A DNA stretch of 64,000 nt from Acanthacorydalis orientalis (GCA_034766995.1 CM068313.1:7359461-7423460); one strand, 5' to 3'. Positions 37,161 through 48,629 are shown, counted from the stretch's first letter. Program-made: numbers and translations. The notes: generated by a model not told the origin, from the sequence alone.

Positions 37161-37484
37161 AAAAAGTAAATTAAAATGAATAAAAGCACACTTTAGTTCT
37201 GAATCATATGCTTTTATTTTTTAAAGTTTTACAAATAATTTAAAATAATGTTAAATATGTAAAGGAAAAAATACTAGAAAACAAAATCATCGAGAAAAAA
37301 TACTCTTATATATACAGAGAGATTGATGTAATCACAACTAAAGTAATTCAAGAGTTTTGTAAAAAGAAATTAAAATTGGATATTATTCTTTTTTCTATCT
37401 AAATTTTATTAAATTCACATTAAAAAAATTTTGATCCGTTCAACTCGTCCCCCCCCCACAGAAAAATCCTGAGTGTTCCACTGA

Positions 37485-37486
<2 letters not shown>

Positions 37487-37519
<33 letters not shown>
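37487..37519. repeat. (TA)n microsatellite
   Basis: About 33 bp of TA. A C8 run lies just upstream at 37450-37457. Confidence 0.95.
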
Positions 37520-37520
<1 letters not shown>

Positions 37521-37809
37521 CAATAAATACAAAAATTAAAAGCTCGGTTGTCACATTAGGAACTGTCAGTTGCAATTTTGACAGTCATAATTGTTCGTAC
37601 ATTTTTATATTAAAAAAGACATTATGAAATACAAGTTGAATTTATGTGAATATAAAATGGAAAAAATAATTCTGAATTGCATTGAAATCCTCGTAGATAT
37701 TTTTATTTGAGACGGTTTTTCAAACATTCATTTTCTCGAATGATTACTTGAAATGTGTGTGTCTGACAAAACTCATTAAAAAGATTTGAAACGCGACAAT
37801 AATCATTTC

Positions 37810-37811
<2 letters not shown>

Positions 37812-37868
<57 letters not shown>
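37812..37868. repeat. (TA)n microsatellite
   Basis: About 57 bp of TA. Confidence 0.97.
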
Positions 37869-37872
<4 letters not shown>

Positions 37873-37899
37873 CATATATATATTTGTAAATGCAAACTA

Positions 37900-38460
37900 C
37901 TAAACTATGCAAAATGAAATTAATATCTCATTGAAATATCAATATTAAACGTCTGAATGCAATCGAAAATTACATGATAATAATTTGTTTGAAATTGCTA
38001 TGAAATAAAATTTACTGAAGCGTTATTTCATGGAATAAACATTTTTATAATCATCATAGTAATATTTATTGACCATATAATTTCTCGTTTTTCATTTATT
38101 ACATATTAATAATATACATAAATAGTTTCAAAAATTTTATTATTATTGTTTATTTAAATATTTAAAATTTAGAAAACATTATTATAATAATTTTGTGATT
38201 CTATTATATACATTTATATTTTTCATTTTATTTTATATATTGTTATGCATTTTTTAAATTTATTGAGTCTCATTAAAATTTATTTAGTTAAACATTATAG
38301 TTTTATAGCTTTAATGTATTTGATACAATTTGTAATTTTTGTTGTTGTAAATAAATATAATAATAAGCATATAAATACAACTAAAAATAAAAATTGAACA
38401 TTTTTTTTATATAATCTGACAGTTACATATTTTTTTGTTAAAAATACTATAGATCTAAAA
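37900..38460. other. AT-rich non-coding stretch
   Basis: Nothing recognised. Confidence 0.5.
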
Positions 38461-38461
38461 A

Positions 38462-38681
38462 GTTAAACACCTGACATTGCATTTTTGTCATGTTTTTGAA
38501 GTACCACTAAATTATTAGATTCTGGACAATATTATTCCTAATTTATTTACAAAAGCTAATAAGAAAAAATTAATGACACTCATTTGATAAAGATAGGGTA
38601 TATAACATATTGCAAAAATGAAATGCTGGGGGTTTAACGGTAGTTCAAAAACATGACAAAAATGCAGTACCGGGTGTTTAA
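38462..38681. mobile_element. TTAA-bounded 220-bp MITE, piggyBac-like
   Basis: The left end reads TTAAACACC, then TGCATTTTTGTCATGTTTTT GAA. The inverse of the right end reads TTAAACACC, then TGCATTTTTGTCATGTTTTT GAA. The outer 9 bp and the inner 23 bp are identical and only the 6 bp between differ. Both ends carry TTAA. A second, diverged TTTAAC/GGGGG motif lies just inside the right end (38628-38638). No coding frame. This is the best-preserved MITE in the window. Confidence 0.8.
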
Positions 38682-38689
38682 GTGTTAAG

Positions 38690-39015
38690 ATGTCATTGAA
38701 ATAAGTCATGACTTTAATAAGTGTAATAATAATTATTTCGTTTTAAATGAGTAATATGTTCTCAATTAACTAATGCAAATGTGCTGAAGTAATACATTAA
38801 TAATTAAGTATTCAGATGAATTGCAAGGGTGAATATTATATATTAATAATAAAATACAATCAAGATCTGATATTACTTTAATTATCGTTACATATAAGTA
38901 CTTCACTGATGTTGCTAAAGTTATAATTAAACTTGGGATTGATTCTTAAACACTAGGATGAGAAGTCGTTTTTGTCTCATGTTTCTCTTTTTCTTCCTTT
39001 CTCCCTCCATCACTC
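38690..39015. other. AT-rich non-coding stretch
   Basis: Nothing recognised. Confidence 0.5.
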
Positions 39016-39021
39016 TGCCCA

Positions 39022-39051
39022 TCTCTCTCTCTCTCCCTCTCTCTCTCTGTA

Positions 39052-39110
<59 letters not shown>
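39022..39110. repeat. compound (CT)n(TA)n microsatellite
   Basis: CT-rich run then about 62 bp of TA with one C. This is the reverse-strand form of the (TA)n(GA)n arrays elsewhere. Confidence 0.96.
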
Positions 39111-39113
<3 letters not shown>

Positions 39114-39119
39114 CATAAT

Positions 39120-39950
39120 TATTTGATAATTATTGTAATTGTTACAAACAATCAATAAAAAACAAACTATGCAAAATGTTTTTAAATTGTTATTATATTT
39201 GGGTGCTCATTAAAATTTTTACAATCAGATCATTCATTTCATCTTTCAATGTCTTTCGCTGTGATTGATTCACTACTTATTTTGAAACAGCTTAAAAGAA
39301 AATGGAGATACAATTATCAGACCTCCTCATAATCAAAATTTATTCACAGTCACATTGACAATAAGACACTATGTACATTTTTTGATTTTTTATCTATGTG
39401 GATTGTACAAGAACAGAATAATATAAGTACCAGATGAGGAAAAATATATAAGAATAGAAATATTGGTTAAGAAGTTACTTAAAAATAGTGGAAAAAGGAA
39501 AGAAGACTATAGAATCTGAAAGACATTCAACAGAAAAAGATAAATATATTGTAAACAGTAATGGTGCCTCCATAATTAATTCTAAGGTATCTGAACAAGA
39601 AACCGTATGCAGAGTGAGATTTAATGAGTAATTCAATGGTAAAAGAATATAAAATAAGATTAAAATTTTCATTCTGACAAAATGTCAAAATATAAATAAT
39701 CAAATTGAAGACAACATTAGCAATCGGATGAAAAAAAATGAGTATACAAAATAAAGAATAAAAGATCATAAAAATATATTTAGACAAATATTAAAACACG
39801 AGAATAAAAGATTAATTCAATTCAAATTAATGATATAATTTCTGTCCAACTGACAGTAATTTAGACAGTTATATCAATTTAGTGTAAACAAGTAGAAATA
39901 AAGTATGATTATATTACAGAAAAATTTGCATATCATCTTTAATAATTTTA
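39120..39950. other. AT-rich non-coding stretch
   Basis: Open frames at 39475-39787 (minus strand) are hydrophobic AT-driven sequence without family resemblance. Nothing else seen. Confidence 0.45.
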
Positions 39951-39956
39951 ATTTGG

Positions 39957-39970
39957 TATATATATATATG

Positions 39971-40050
<80 letters not shown>
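39957..40050. repeat. (TA)n microsatellite
   Basis: About 94 bp of TA with G, AAA and C interruptions. Confidence 0.97.
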
Positions 40051-40054
<4 letters not shown>

Positions 40055-40250
40055 GGCATGCATGTAAGTAGCGTCTGCTATAAAATAAAATATTCAAAAC
40101 AAACATAAATCTAACAAAGCTCTTAAACAAAAAATCTCATTTAAAAGTTTATAAAACAATACAAATATATTCCGACAATGTGCTTCAGTATCGCTTCTAC
40201 ATGAAAACTCCTAATATACACATTTCTTTTCTGTATACACAACCACACAG

Positions 40251-40252
<2 letters not shown>

Positions 40253-40312
<60 letters not shown>
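40253..40312. repeat. (TA)n microsatellite
   Basis: About 60 bp of TA with one TTTA break. Confidence 0.96.
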
Positions 40313-40578
40313 GCATATATGTATATTTACGTGTCTGTATTAACACAGACCCATTGTTCAAAAGTATAATTAATATAACAAGGCTAGATATAATGGTACA
40401 TTTCGAAAATTACATATGCTATAAATACTTTATTTTAAAATGTTTTACATGTTATATAATATATGTATATACAACACAGTGAATACAAACAGTATTAATG
40501 TAACAGAGTTAGTTTGCACTTCATACTTTTGTAATTAATTATACTGTCTAGAAATGTAAGGCTGAAATGCATTGTAAA

Positions 40579-40583
<5 letters not shown>

Positions 40584-40645
<62 letters not shown>
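40584..40645. repeat. (TA)n microsatellite
   Basis: About 62 bp of TA. Confidence 0.97.
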
Positions 40646-40651
<6 letters not shown>

Positions 40652-40984
40652 TAGATGTATGTAAATATATGTTTCGCATGTATTGTAATTTAAAAATATC
40701 TGTGCATGAATGTTCGAATGACATGTGGTCATGTTGTTTATAGTAAATATGTGAATATAAATTGTACATATAAGGCAGACAATAGATAATTAAAATTGAA
40801 TATTTTCGTATGAAAATCTGAAGATCTTAAAAGGGATATATACACACACACATTATATATGTATATATATATATACACACAAACGAAGTTTGGCAATTTA
40901 ATTCCCGGATTAATGCTGCAGGACTGTAGTCATGATTTATTAAACCAGAAGTAAAGCAGCATAAAATAATTCATAGTTTTGTCT

Positions 40985-41565
40985 ATAGAGGGTGGTCAAG
41001 CAAAGATCCAATAGCTGTTAGTTTCTGAGCAGGAAGCTAGTAGAAATTTATAAAATATTAAAATTTTGTACGGTAATAACACCTTAAGTCGTACTAGTGT
41101 GTTTGAATGGTTTAAACTTTTCAAAGATGGACGTGAGGATGTTCAAAATGACGCTAGAACCAGGTGTCGTACGATCACTAAATAATACAGATTCGATTGT
41201 AAAAGTTTATGAAAGTATATAAAAAAAAACGTCGAATGATTCTTTGAATGATGGCAAATGTGTTGAACATCAATAAGGAATTGTTTCGAATTTTACATGA
41301 AGATTTGGAATAGAGGAAGATTTGTGTAAAGGTCGTCTTATACAGTCTTATTGATGAGCAAAAACAGAAAAGAGTTGCATCGTGCGCAGACTTCGTTCAA
41401 TTTTGTTGGGACAATGCAAACTTTCTTAACTGTTCTGTCACTGGTGCTGAGTTATGGGTGTTTCAGTACGATTCTGAAACGCCAGAGTATGCAGTGGATT
41501 GGAAAATCATCACCAAAACCAGAAAAGATTCGTTTACAAAAATCCAGAAACAGAAACATTCTGAT
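40985..41565 (+). pseudogene. mariner transposase fossil, distinct lineage
   Basis: Across several frames the translation gives ETFKILKF-type sequence, then YGNNTLSRTSVFEWFKLFKD GRE, then HLDEDLG-like NKELFRILHEDLE, then LMSKNRKELHRAQ. The catalytic region follows as VTGAELWVFQYDSET, and in another frame RQSMQWIGKSSPKPEKIRL. This order (helix-turn-helix, linker, TGDESWVFQYD box, SMQWK region) is that of a mariner transposase. The first catalytic Asp (TGDES) is replaced by Ala (TGAEL at about 41437). Many stops and frameshifts are present. The copy is cut off at about 41565 where TATTTATATATTATA repeats and (TA)n begin, so the rest of the catalytic domain is missing. Confidence 0.85.
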
Positions 41566-41619
41566 TATTTATATATTATATATATCCTTATAATATTTAT
41601 TTATATATTATATATATCC

Positions 41620-41669
<50 letters not shown>
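41566..41669. repeat. tandem 36-bp duplication passing into (TA)n
   Basis: TTTATATATTATATATATCC TTATAATA occurs twice in tandem (about 41566-41600 and 41602-41630) and then becomes pure TA to 41669. It shows how an array may grow from a complex AT unit at the broken end of a transposon. Confidence 0.85.
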
Positions 41670-41672
<3 letters not shown>

Positions 41673-41835
41673 AGAAATTAATCGCATTCATGAAAGAAAA
41701 TTGAATAAAATATTTTAATAAAACCAATAAAATAATAATTATCATGAATAAACAAATTGACAAAGCTGAAAGTCATGTAACTGATTTATGTGACTAAGAA
41801 AAATACAAAATATTAAATTATCCTGATATAATTGG

Positions 41836-41838
<3 letters not shown>

Positions 41839-41890
<52 letters not shown>
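41839..41890. repeat. (TA)n microsatellite
   Basis: About 52 bp of TA. Confidence 0.97.
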
Positions 41891-41893
<3 letters not shown>

Positions 41894-42017
41894 ACATTTG
41901 TATATTAATATATTATTTGAATTTGTCACGAGAAACTGTAATTTAAATCACATAAACCTATAATTTAATTGTTTACACAAGATTGATAATACAATTACAT
42001 AACTAATATTTACTTTA

Positions 42018-42020
<3 letters not shown>

Positions 42021-42090
<70 letters not shown>
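42021..42090. repeat. (TA)n microsatellite
   Basis: About 70 bp of pure TA. Confidence 0.98.
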
Positions 42091-42093
<3 letters not shown>

Positions 42094-42099
42094 CCTACG

Positions 42100-42450
42100 T
42101 GTTATGCCACACAACCTTCTACTATGTTTATTCGACATGCGATTGTACTGAAAAAAACATCCCACACAAACAACAAACTATTTATGAAATATTACCCATA
42201 GTGTATAAGTGACCTTCCAGTCCAGTTTTTTCGCGTGACTTCACAATACGTTAACATATATAAGAGCGGAAAAGATATTTCTTGTAATTGTGCAAAAATT
42301 CGACCTCGAGAAGTTTCGCGGGCTTAAACATTTTTTAAGAGGTCAAAGATCTAAGAAGATTTGTTGCAGCAAAAAATGATAATGTCTTTTGGTATTCGTT
42401 CAGTATTTTAAATTTGTATCTGTTTTTTTTTTTATATTTTAAAATATCTA
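42100..42450. other. mixed non-coding stretch
   Basis: Slightly richer in G+C around 42090-42340 (CGACCTCGAGAAGTTTCGCG), with no coding frame or repeat recognised. Confidence 0.35.
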
Positions 42451-42452
42451 GC

Positions 42453-42455
<3 letters not shown>

Positions 42456-42487
<32 letters not shown>
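42456..42487. repeat. (TA)n microsatellite
   Basis: About 32 bp of TA. Confidence 0.95.
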
Positions 42488-42489
<2 letters not shown>

Positions 42490-42965
42490 TCAATATATGA
42501 GTATATGTAAATCTATGTTGTTTATTACGGTCGATCCTCGAAAAACCAGAAAGCTATCTCGGAGAAAATGAAACTCATAATTCTGTTAAAACAGTTTTAT
42601 AGATCAAAGTACTATGTAGAATGTTAGATATATTTCTAGGTCCTTTTTTAAATTTACGATTCATTGACTATAAATATAGTAGGAAATTTATTAAACAAAC
42701 AGAAGATTTTTGCAACTATTTAAATAAAATAAAAATATGCATAGTAGTTTTCAGAACATTTAAAAATCATATAAAATTTCATAAGGGAAATATAATTAAA
42801 ATAAATAAAAAAAATTATAAAATTATTTTCCTTTATAAATAAAAAACGAAGTTCTTTAATTTTCTAAAAATTCTTATTTAATTTTTATGATTATATAATT
42901 TTATAAGAGAATCAATCAATTAGATAATATTAAATAAATTGAAAATTAGAATAAAATATTTTAAA

Positions 42966-43250
42966 TATATCAGGTGTAAAAATTAATTTGATGCCTTTAC
43001 ATTGAATCAATCATAACTCATTTTTAAATTAAAATATTTTCTCATCGTTTTAGGGATTTAAAGTGCCAAATTTAATATTTAAAAACAGTATTTACGTTAG
43101 TTCAGTAGTTGGCATAACTTCATAAAACAGTAATGAACACGATGGTGATAGAAAAGAAGTATATTAGGCATTGCATACTTTTTGCATTCCAGCTGAAAAA
43201 AATGCTGTCGAAAAATGATTAATTAATTAAGCTTATTATTGTTGTTCCGC
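42966..43250 (+). mobile_element. mariner-like element, 5' part with start of transposase
   Basis: CAGGTGTAAAAATTAATTTG then ATGCCTTTACATTGAATCAA and TTTCTCATCGTTTTAGGGAT match the fragments at 36943 and 59755. After the leader, an ATG at 43141 opens VIEKKYIRHCILFAFQLKKN AVEK then stop. That is the N-terminal start of a mariner-type transposase (RHC-LF-FQLKKNA). The remainder is not readable and the 3' end was not found. It links the repeat family to the mariner superfamily. Confidence 0.65.
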
Positions 43251-43259
43251 ATAAGACAT

Positions 43260-43870
43260 GCAAAAGGATTAAAAGTAGAAGATGTCTAAAAAGGCATTAA
43301 TATTTCATCGACTCACAGCCACTATCTTTTTTTCGACAAGAGTTATTCGACAGATAGAGCAAAGTTATATAAAATAATGGAGAATATTTTGAGGATTAAA
43401 ATATCTTCCATTTTTCGTAAACATTTATTTCCTCTAAAAAAAGAAACCTAGTAAGTTTTTTTTATAAAGCCAAATTTTCTTAGATTTACATGCAAATTGT
43501 CTACTCATTATAATATCTTATAAGTAAAATCATATCTATGTAAATCAAGAAATGCTTCTGAAAAATAATTATATTTTTGTTAAAATAATATATATTTTTG
43601 CGTACATAGAAATTGGGATACGAAAAGAAGAAAACTAAGAATAAAAATTAAAAATATTTTTGATGAATTTAATATTTTTATGAATTATTAAAAACAATTT
43701 TCTTCATATAAATTTAATAACTGAAAAGTATTTAAGAAATTTTTCTAAAAGGTAATTTTTTCTAAAGGTAATTCCTGAAACAGTATAAATTACTCTTTGT
43801 ACTAAAAATATATTAAAAGAAATCTTGAAAACAACAACGATAAACTTTCCAAAAAGCTAATCTCAAAGTG
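43260..43870. other. AT-rich non-coding stretch
   Basis: May hold the decayed remainder of the mariner-like element. Nothing readable. Confidence 0.4.
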
Positions 43871-43879
43871 AATCAAAAT

Positions 43880-44290
43880 CGATCAACTCTGATTTTCAGA
43901 TACGACAAACTTGCTTGTCGAGTGTTCCGACTACCAAAAAATTAACATACTCTTTTGAAACGACGACCGATTCCCAGATTTGTGTGGCATACTTAACAGA
44001 GTGGCGTCCGTCACTTGTTCAAACGCTTAGACGAAGGGATCTCTCGATTCTGCGTTGATGGTGATCGAGCAAAAGCACACGAGTCGCTTTGCGCGAAACA
44101 TAATGACGGAAAACGGGATAGTACTAAGCAAGCAGTTGACTTTAACGTCGGCGTTCACATCACAAGTGTCTTTATCACTGTCAATTTCCATATAAATTAC
44201 TGTGATGAGGTCGAACGAAACGTTGCTGAGACGCAGAGAGGGACTTGAACTGATTCTGTGATATACGGAGTTCGATTATCTGATAATTTT
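43880..44290. promoter_or_regulatory. G+C-richer islet, possible conserved non-coding element
   Basis: About 400 bp of balanced composition with many CpG (GGCGTCCGTCACTTGTTCAA; TGACTTTAACGTCGGCGTTC). The open frame 44015-44248 inside it has no family resemblance and no splice-site context, so I treat the islet as non-coding. Coding origin is not excluded. Confidence 0.3.
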
Positions 44291-44299
44291 CTTTATTGA

Positions 44300-44810
44300 C
44301 TCTTTTATAATTAAATGATCGGAATCATAGTAAACGTTTTGTGAATATTTCACTTAAAATTAAATCGAAACTTCATTCAAAAAGTAAATGAATTAATTAA
44401 AATAATAACATTTTGGCCAACCTATAATATTTCTTTGTAAATATAATTAACAGTTACAATATATTAAGTCGATTAATGAAAGTTTACGAATAAGATTGTG
44501 CAGAATTTTAAAAGAAACTTGAAGATTGTTAATATTTTAAAATATATTTAATTAAAAACACAAATTATATAAGAAATCAGAGTAAATTGAAATTCTCTTT
44601 AAGTCTTCTCTCAAATGTTTTTTTTTTATTGTTGATTTGTGTGATAAGTAATATAATAATTACTTAAAATATTAAAAAACAAAAAAGAATATATGTTTAA
44701 ATAAACAAGGTTATAATTGTGTTTTTTCCTTGTATGATCTCGTTAATGAATTATCTTGATTGCTTTAGCCTTGATAAATTTCTCATATCTCTATCTGCCA
44801 AGACTGTTAA
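44300..44810. other. AT-rich non-coding stretch
   Basis: Nothing recognised. Confidence 0.5.
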
Positions 44811-44814
44811 TAAA

Positions 44815-44925
44815 ATAAGCGTGTAAATAAATTGAGTTTATCTAAAATCTACTTGAAGATGGTTCCACAGCCGAAACTAGTTGTGAAAAATATGATTTCA
44901 AGTGATACAATAAGACTTAGGCTCT
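44815..44925 (+). repeat. single arm of the fold-back family
   Basis: TTATCTAAAATCTACTTGAA GATGG, then CCGAAACTAGTTGTGAAAAA, then GATTTCAAGTGATACAATAA. This matches the right arms at 12245-12345 and 25118-25200. No opposite arm was found nearby, so this is a half element. Confidence 0.55.
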
Positions 44926-44929
44926 CAAT

Positions 44930-45315
44930 ACAATAGAGAACGAATATTTCAAAAATTAATGATTAATATGATTGTTTTCTGTATTTTTTATAATAAAATA
45001 TAACTAAATTTTTATACTGAAGTTCAAAAATAACCAGAAAATCTATAATAGAATAAAACTGTGAAAATTTCACGTACTTTAAAAAAAAGACGATTATAGA
45101 TTTCCTATTAAAATAAATCTTAACAAGTAAGTTCCGTTGAAGAGTGTTGTTGAACCAAAATGTTAAAGATTCAGAACCAAATCCTAAACAATCTCAGAAT
45201 CAATACGCTTTGATTTATTATAATCAATAATAGGTTTTTGTATTAATTAATAATTTAAGAGTTTGGGATAAAAAATTGACAATGATTGTACATGCCTTAA
45301 TGAAGAAAATCGAAA
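44930..45315. other. AT-rich non-coding stretch
   Basis: Nothing recognised. Confidence 0.5.
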
Positions 45316-45319
45316 AATA

Positions 45320-45322
<3 letters not shown>

Positions 45323-45401
<79 letters not shown>
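45323..45401. repeat. (TA)n microsatellite
   Basis: Two TA runs joined by GTATATGTATATGTA. Confidence 0.96.
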
Positions 45402-45404
<3 letters not shown>

Positions 45405-45463
45405 CAAATGTATTAAATAGTACTGAATCCGTGTCTGCAATTTAATTTTATAGTCGTCGTATT

Positions 45464-45515
45464 CAGAAGTTGAGCACGTAAGCACGTAACAACACCCTCG
45501 GATGGGTGGTAGACG
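45464..45515 (+). ncRNA. 5S rRNA-like internal promoter fragment
   Basis: GAAGTTGAGC at 45466-45475 matches the 5S box A (GAAGTTAAGC) at 9 of 10. GGATGGGTGG at 45500-45509 matches the 5S box C (GGATGGGTGA) at 9 of 10. The distance between box starts is 34 bases against about 33 in 5S rRNA. The flanks do not pair as a 5S molecule should. It is best read as a 5S pseudogene piece or the head of a 5S-derived SINE. Confidence 0.4.
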
Positions 45516-45734
45516 TTGGTTCATGTCTAGCTACCATCAAACATAAACAAACAATTTAGATTTGACGTCATTTTACGCCGGGTAATATTATCGTTTGGGT
45601 CCATAATACCAGTCGATTAAATAACACAATGTCAGTCGAAAACTCGAAATCCGTATGGGACTTTATTGCGTCGAAACGTATGCGTTTCAATTGTATAAAT
45701 ATAGCTCTGTTTTTCGGTGCTGTATATGTACAAC

Positions 45735-45739
45735 ACACG

Positions 45740-45778
<39 letters not shown>

Positions 45779-45779
45779 G
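45735..45779. repeat. compound (CA)n(TA)n microsatellite
   Basis: About 22 bp of CA then about 22 bp of TA. Confidence 0.95.
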
Positions 45780-45789
45780 ATGCACGCAT

Positions 45790-46100
45790 ATTGTGTACAA
45801 GTTCAATATGCACATATTTATTAAAGATAAAGTTAAAATGAAATTTTTGAACGTTTTCATTGTTTTGTATTAAATTTCAAACACAAACAAATCTCTAAAA
45901 CAAACAGAGAAGTGAAATCAATTTTTAATATAAATAAATTAATTAAAAACATAAATCAAATTTCATTAAATCAGAGTTATAAAGGTACGCACAGTGTAAG
46001 CAAATTCAATATCAATATATATATATATATACTTAGAATTGAAACAGTATTATTTTTATGCTTTGTTTGTAATGCAAGGTCAGAAATAAAAATATATAGG
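45790..46100. other. AT-rich non-coding stretch
   Basis: Nothing recognised. Confidence 0.5.
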
Positions 46101-46104
46101 TAAC

Positions 46105-46190
46105 ATATTATATATATATATATACAATATATATATATATATATATAGAATATATATAAATATATACAATATATATATATATATATATAT

Positions 46191-46260
<70 letters not shown>

Positions 46261-46512
46261 ATATATATATATACAATATATATATATATATATATTGTAT
46301 ATATATATATATTGTATATATATATATATATACAATATATATATATATATATATATACAATATATATATATATATACAATATATATATATATATATATAT
46401 ACAATATATATACAATATATATATATATATATACAATATATATACAATATATATATATATATATATATACTATATACAATATATATATATATACTATATA
46501 TATATACTATAT

Positions 46513-46549
<37 letters not shown>
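46105..46549. repeat. 445-bp (TA)n array punctuated by CAA/TTG units
   Basis: TA runs of 10 to 60 bp separated by regular TACAATATA steps, at least 12 of them. At about 46296-46320 the interruption flips to its complement (TATTGTATA, twice) and then returns to CAA, so the array contains an inverted block. TACTATATA variants occur toward the right end. All open frames here are Ile-Tyr-Cys repeats and are not genes. Confidence 0.97.
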
Positions 46550-46559
46550 GTACATAGAT

Positions 46560-47735
46560 ACAAATCCATATTTATTGATTTATAAATATAACTTATGAAA
46601 AATCCAATTATTTCTATAAACTTACCTTGATTTTATTGTATCTGGTGAACTCAACTTCACAGAAATATAAGAAATTAACACTATTACGTGTCTCTATAAC
46701 ACATATATTCACCACGGGTCGACTAACCTATTTAATGTCTAAAATGAAAACACGAAATGATAAAATGTACTATTAATTAAATATTCAGAGATTTTGTTAA
46801 ATATCAATCGTTCGTTTCTTTTATGAAATTGATTTTCACCATAAGAATTAATTTTAATACACCATTAATGCACATACACCGATCACTCGATAATAGATGA
46901 AAAGATAATAAATGTAATTGGAGAAAAGTGTGTAGTAGTTTGATCAAGAAGCGTGGTCACTTTTTATGTAAGTGGTAAAAAGGATACAAGTATATATTAT
47001 CCCTCTTTCAGTTTAGAAAAGTGTTGTAATTGGAATGATCCATTTTTTTGAAATGGGTAAGGAACCGTGTTAACAAATTGTAATTATTATTTATAACTGA
47101 ATGGATGAGAAAAGTTCATATGTATAAATTATTTACAAATGTTATACGAATGAATGTTATTATTTGTTTTAAATTAATGACATTTGTATTAGTTGAATTC
47201 GAATATACGTTTGACAATAAATATTTTTACATATAAATGAGAAACATTATTGGGAAAGGAATTTTAAATTAAGAATTAATTGTATCCTGTGTTAGAGAAA
47301 TGGTCTATAGTCGACGATATTCAAATACAAAATATTAAGTAGTTCTTATATAAAAATATAATAAATTTTTATGAACATAGTTCTATTATTTCCAAATCCG
47401 TTTTCATAAATGATTTTTTTATTTATCTCATAAACCATAAAAAAAAATATTTAAAAATTTTAAATAATCGATTATTAATCATTTTGCTTTCTTATTTATA
47501 CGAATTTCAATGGTGCTGCTAACATCTTCAGAGCGTTAAGGTATAGAAAAATCCGATTTTTTTGTATTTTAACAAAAAAATTATAAATCAGGATTAGAGT
47601 CTTTGTGCTGTGGTTAAAATCACTTAAATAAATAAACTTTCACTCTTGCACAAATCAGACAAATTTTGTCCAATCGATGTTCAATAGCTGATTATTAATC
47701 ATTTGAAGAGATTAAGAATTTTTCTGTAATTTCAT
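46560..47735. other. AT-rich non-coding stretch
   Basis: Nothing recognised apart from scattered A and T tracts. Confidence 0.5.
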
Positions 47736-47739
47736 ATTC

Positions 47740-47890
47740 TGGGGAAAATTGCATCTCTATTGAAATGTGCATACACAATAATAGAAAATAATTAAAAATC
47801 AATCATAGAGCATTTTGATTGGATTTTATTCAGGTTTATGCAGGAGGGAAAAATTCATTTGTGAAAAGTGAAGTAGCTTTAATAAAGTTT
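47740..47890 (+). repeat. dispersed repeat copy (ATTTGTGAA family), longest copy
   Basis: In order: TGCATCTCTATTGAAATGTG, CATACACAATAATAGAAAAT, AATCAATCATAGAGCATTTT GATTGGATTTTATTCAGG, AAAATTCATTTGTGAAAAGT GAAGTAGC. It links blocks that occur separately at 7480, 9110, 14610, 21840 and 26010. Confidence 0.5.
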
Positions 47891-47922
47891 GAGATAATGA
47901 ATTTTTAAGCATCTATAGTTCT

Positions 47923-47929
<7 letters not shown>

Positions 47930-47966
<37 letters not shown>
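47930..47966. repeat. (TA)n microsatellite
   Basis: About 37 bp of TA. Confidence 0.95.
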
Positions 47967-47967
<1 letters not shown>

Positions 47968-47974
47968 CCCTAGA

Positions 47975-48625
47975 TTTACAGTTTGCTCGAATTGCATGAT
48001 TTTAGTTTAATATAGTTGAAGGAATGCGGAAAAACTTCCATTTACACGGTACTATTTCAGTTTAATACGATCACAGAATTGCAAAAAAAGTTTGTTTTAA
48101 ACGACTTACACGCGCAATTAAAAAAGCTCTCCATTTACACTGCTGTACAAAATAATAAGCACACATACAAACTGTAAAATGTTTCTTGCTTCCTTGCATC
48201 ATAACGATAACAGAAACTCTCATTTTGTATTCTGAACTGAAGTAACGGTATAAATTCGGGATAATAACAGCGCAAATATTGTTGACTATAAAAAAAATAA
48301 TAATTTAAAGAAATTTGCGCCATAAATATCATTACGGATTTCTACTTGAAAGAATCAGTTTTTAATAGTATTATATAGTGTTGTGTAGTTATAAATCATG
48401 TGCTTTCATTGCATTCGTTTCATACCTTCGGACCAGCCGTAAAATATATAAAATATTTATAGTAAGGGGCAACACCAACAGGTATATTTACAGAATTTTT
48501 CAAATTTCATTGCGGATCTGTAAATTCTATCCCTCATTTTTAAAATGAGATGTGGATTTTAATTTCACGATTTCGATTTACATGGTACTTTTGGGGAAGC
48601 AATCTACCACGTAAATTAAGGGTTA
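47975..48625. other. AT-rich non-coding stretch
   Basis: Nothing recognised. Confidence 0.5.
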
Positions 48626-48626
48626 G

Positions 48627-48629
<3 letters not shown>

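Noticed and set aside
37447..37460. C8 homopolymer considered as a telomere- or G-quadruplex-like signal
   Set aside because: A single run without further G/C tracts cannot form a quadruplex and is not telomeric.
44015..44248. Charged 77-codon open frame in a G+C-richer islet
   Set aside because: No family resemblance and no matching splice sites or start context; kept only as a possible non-coding islet.
45977..46585. Long open frames of up to 192 codons on both strands
   Set aside because: They are translations of (TA)n with CAA steps (Ile-Tyr-Cys repeats), open on both strands for that reason alone.
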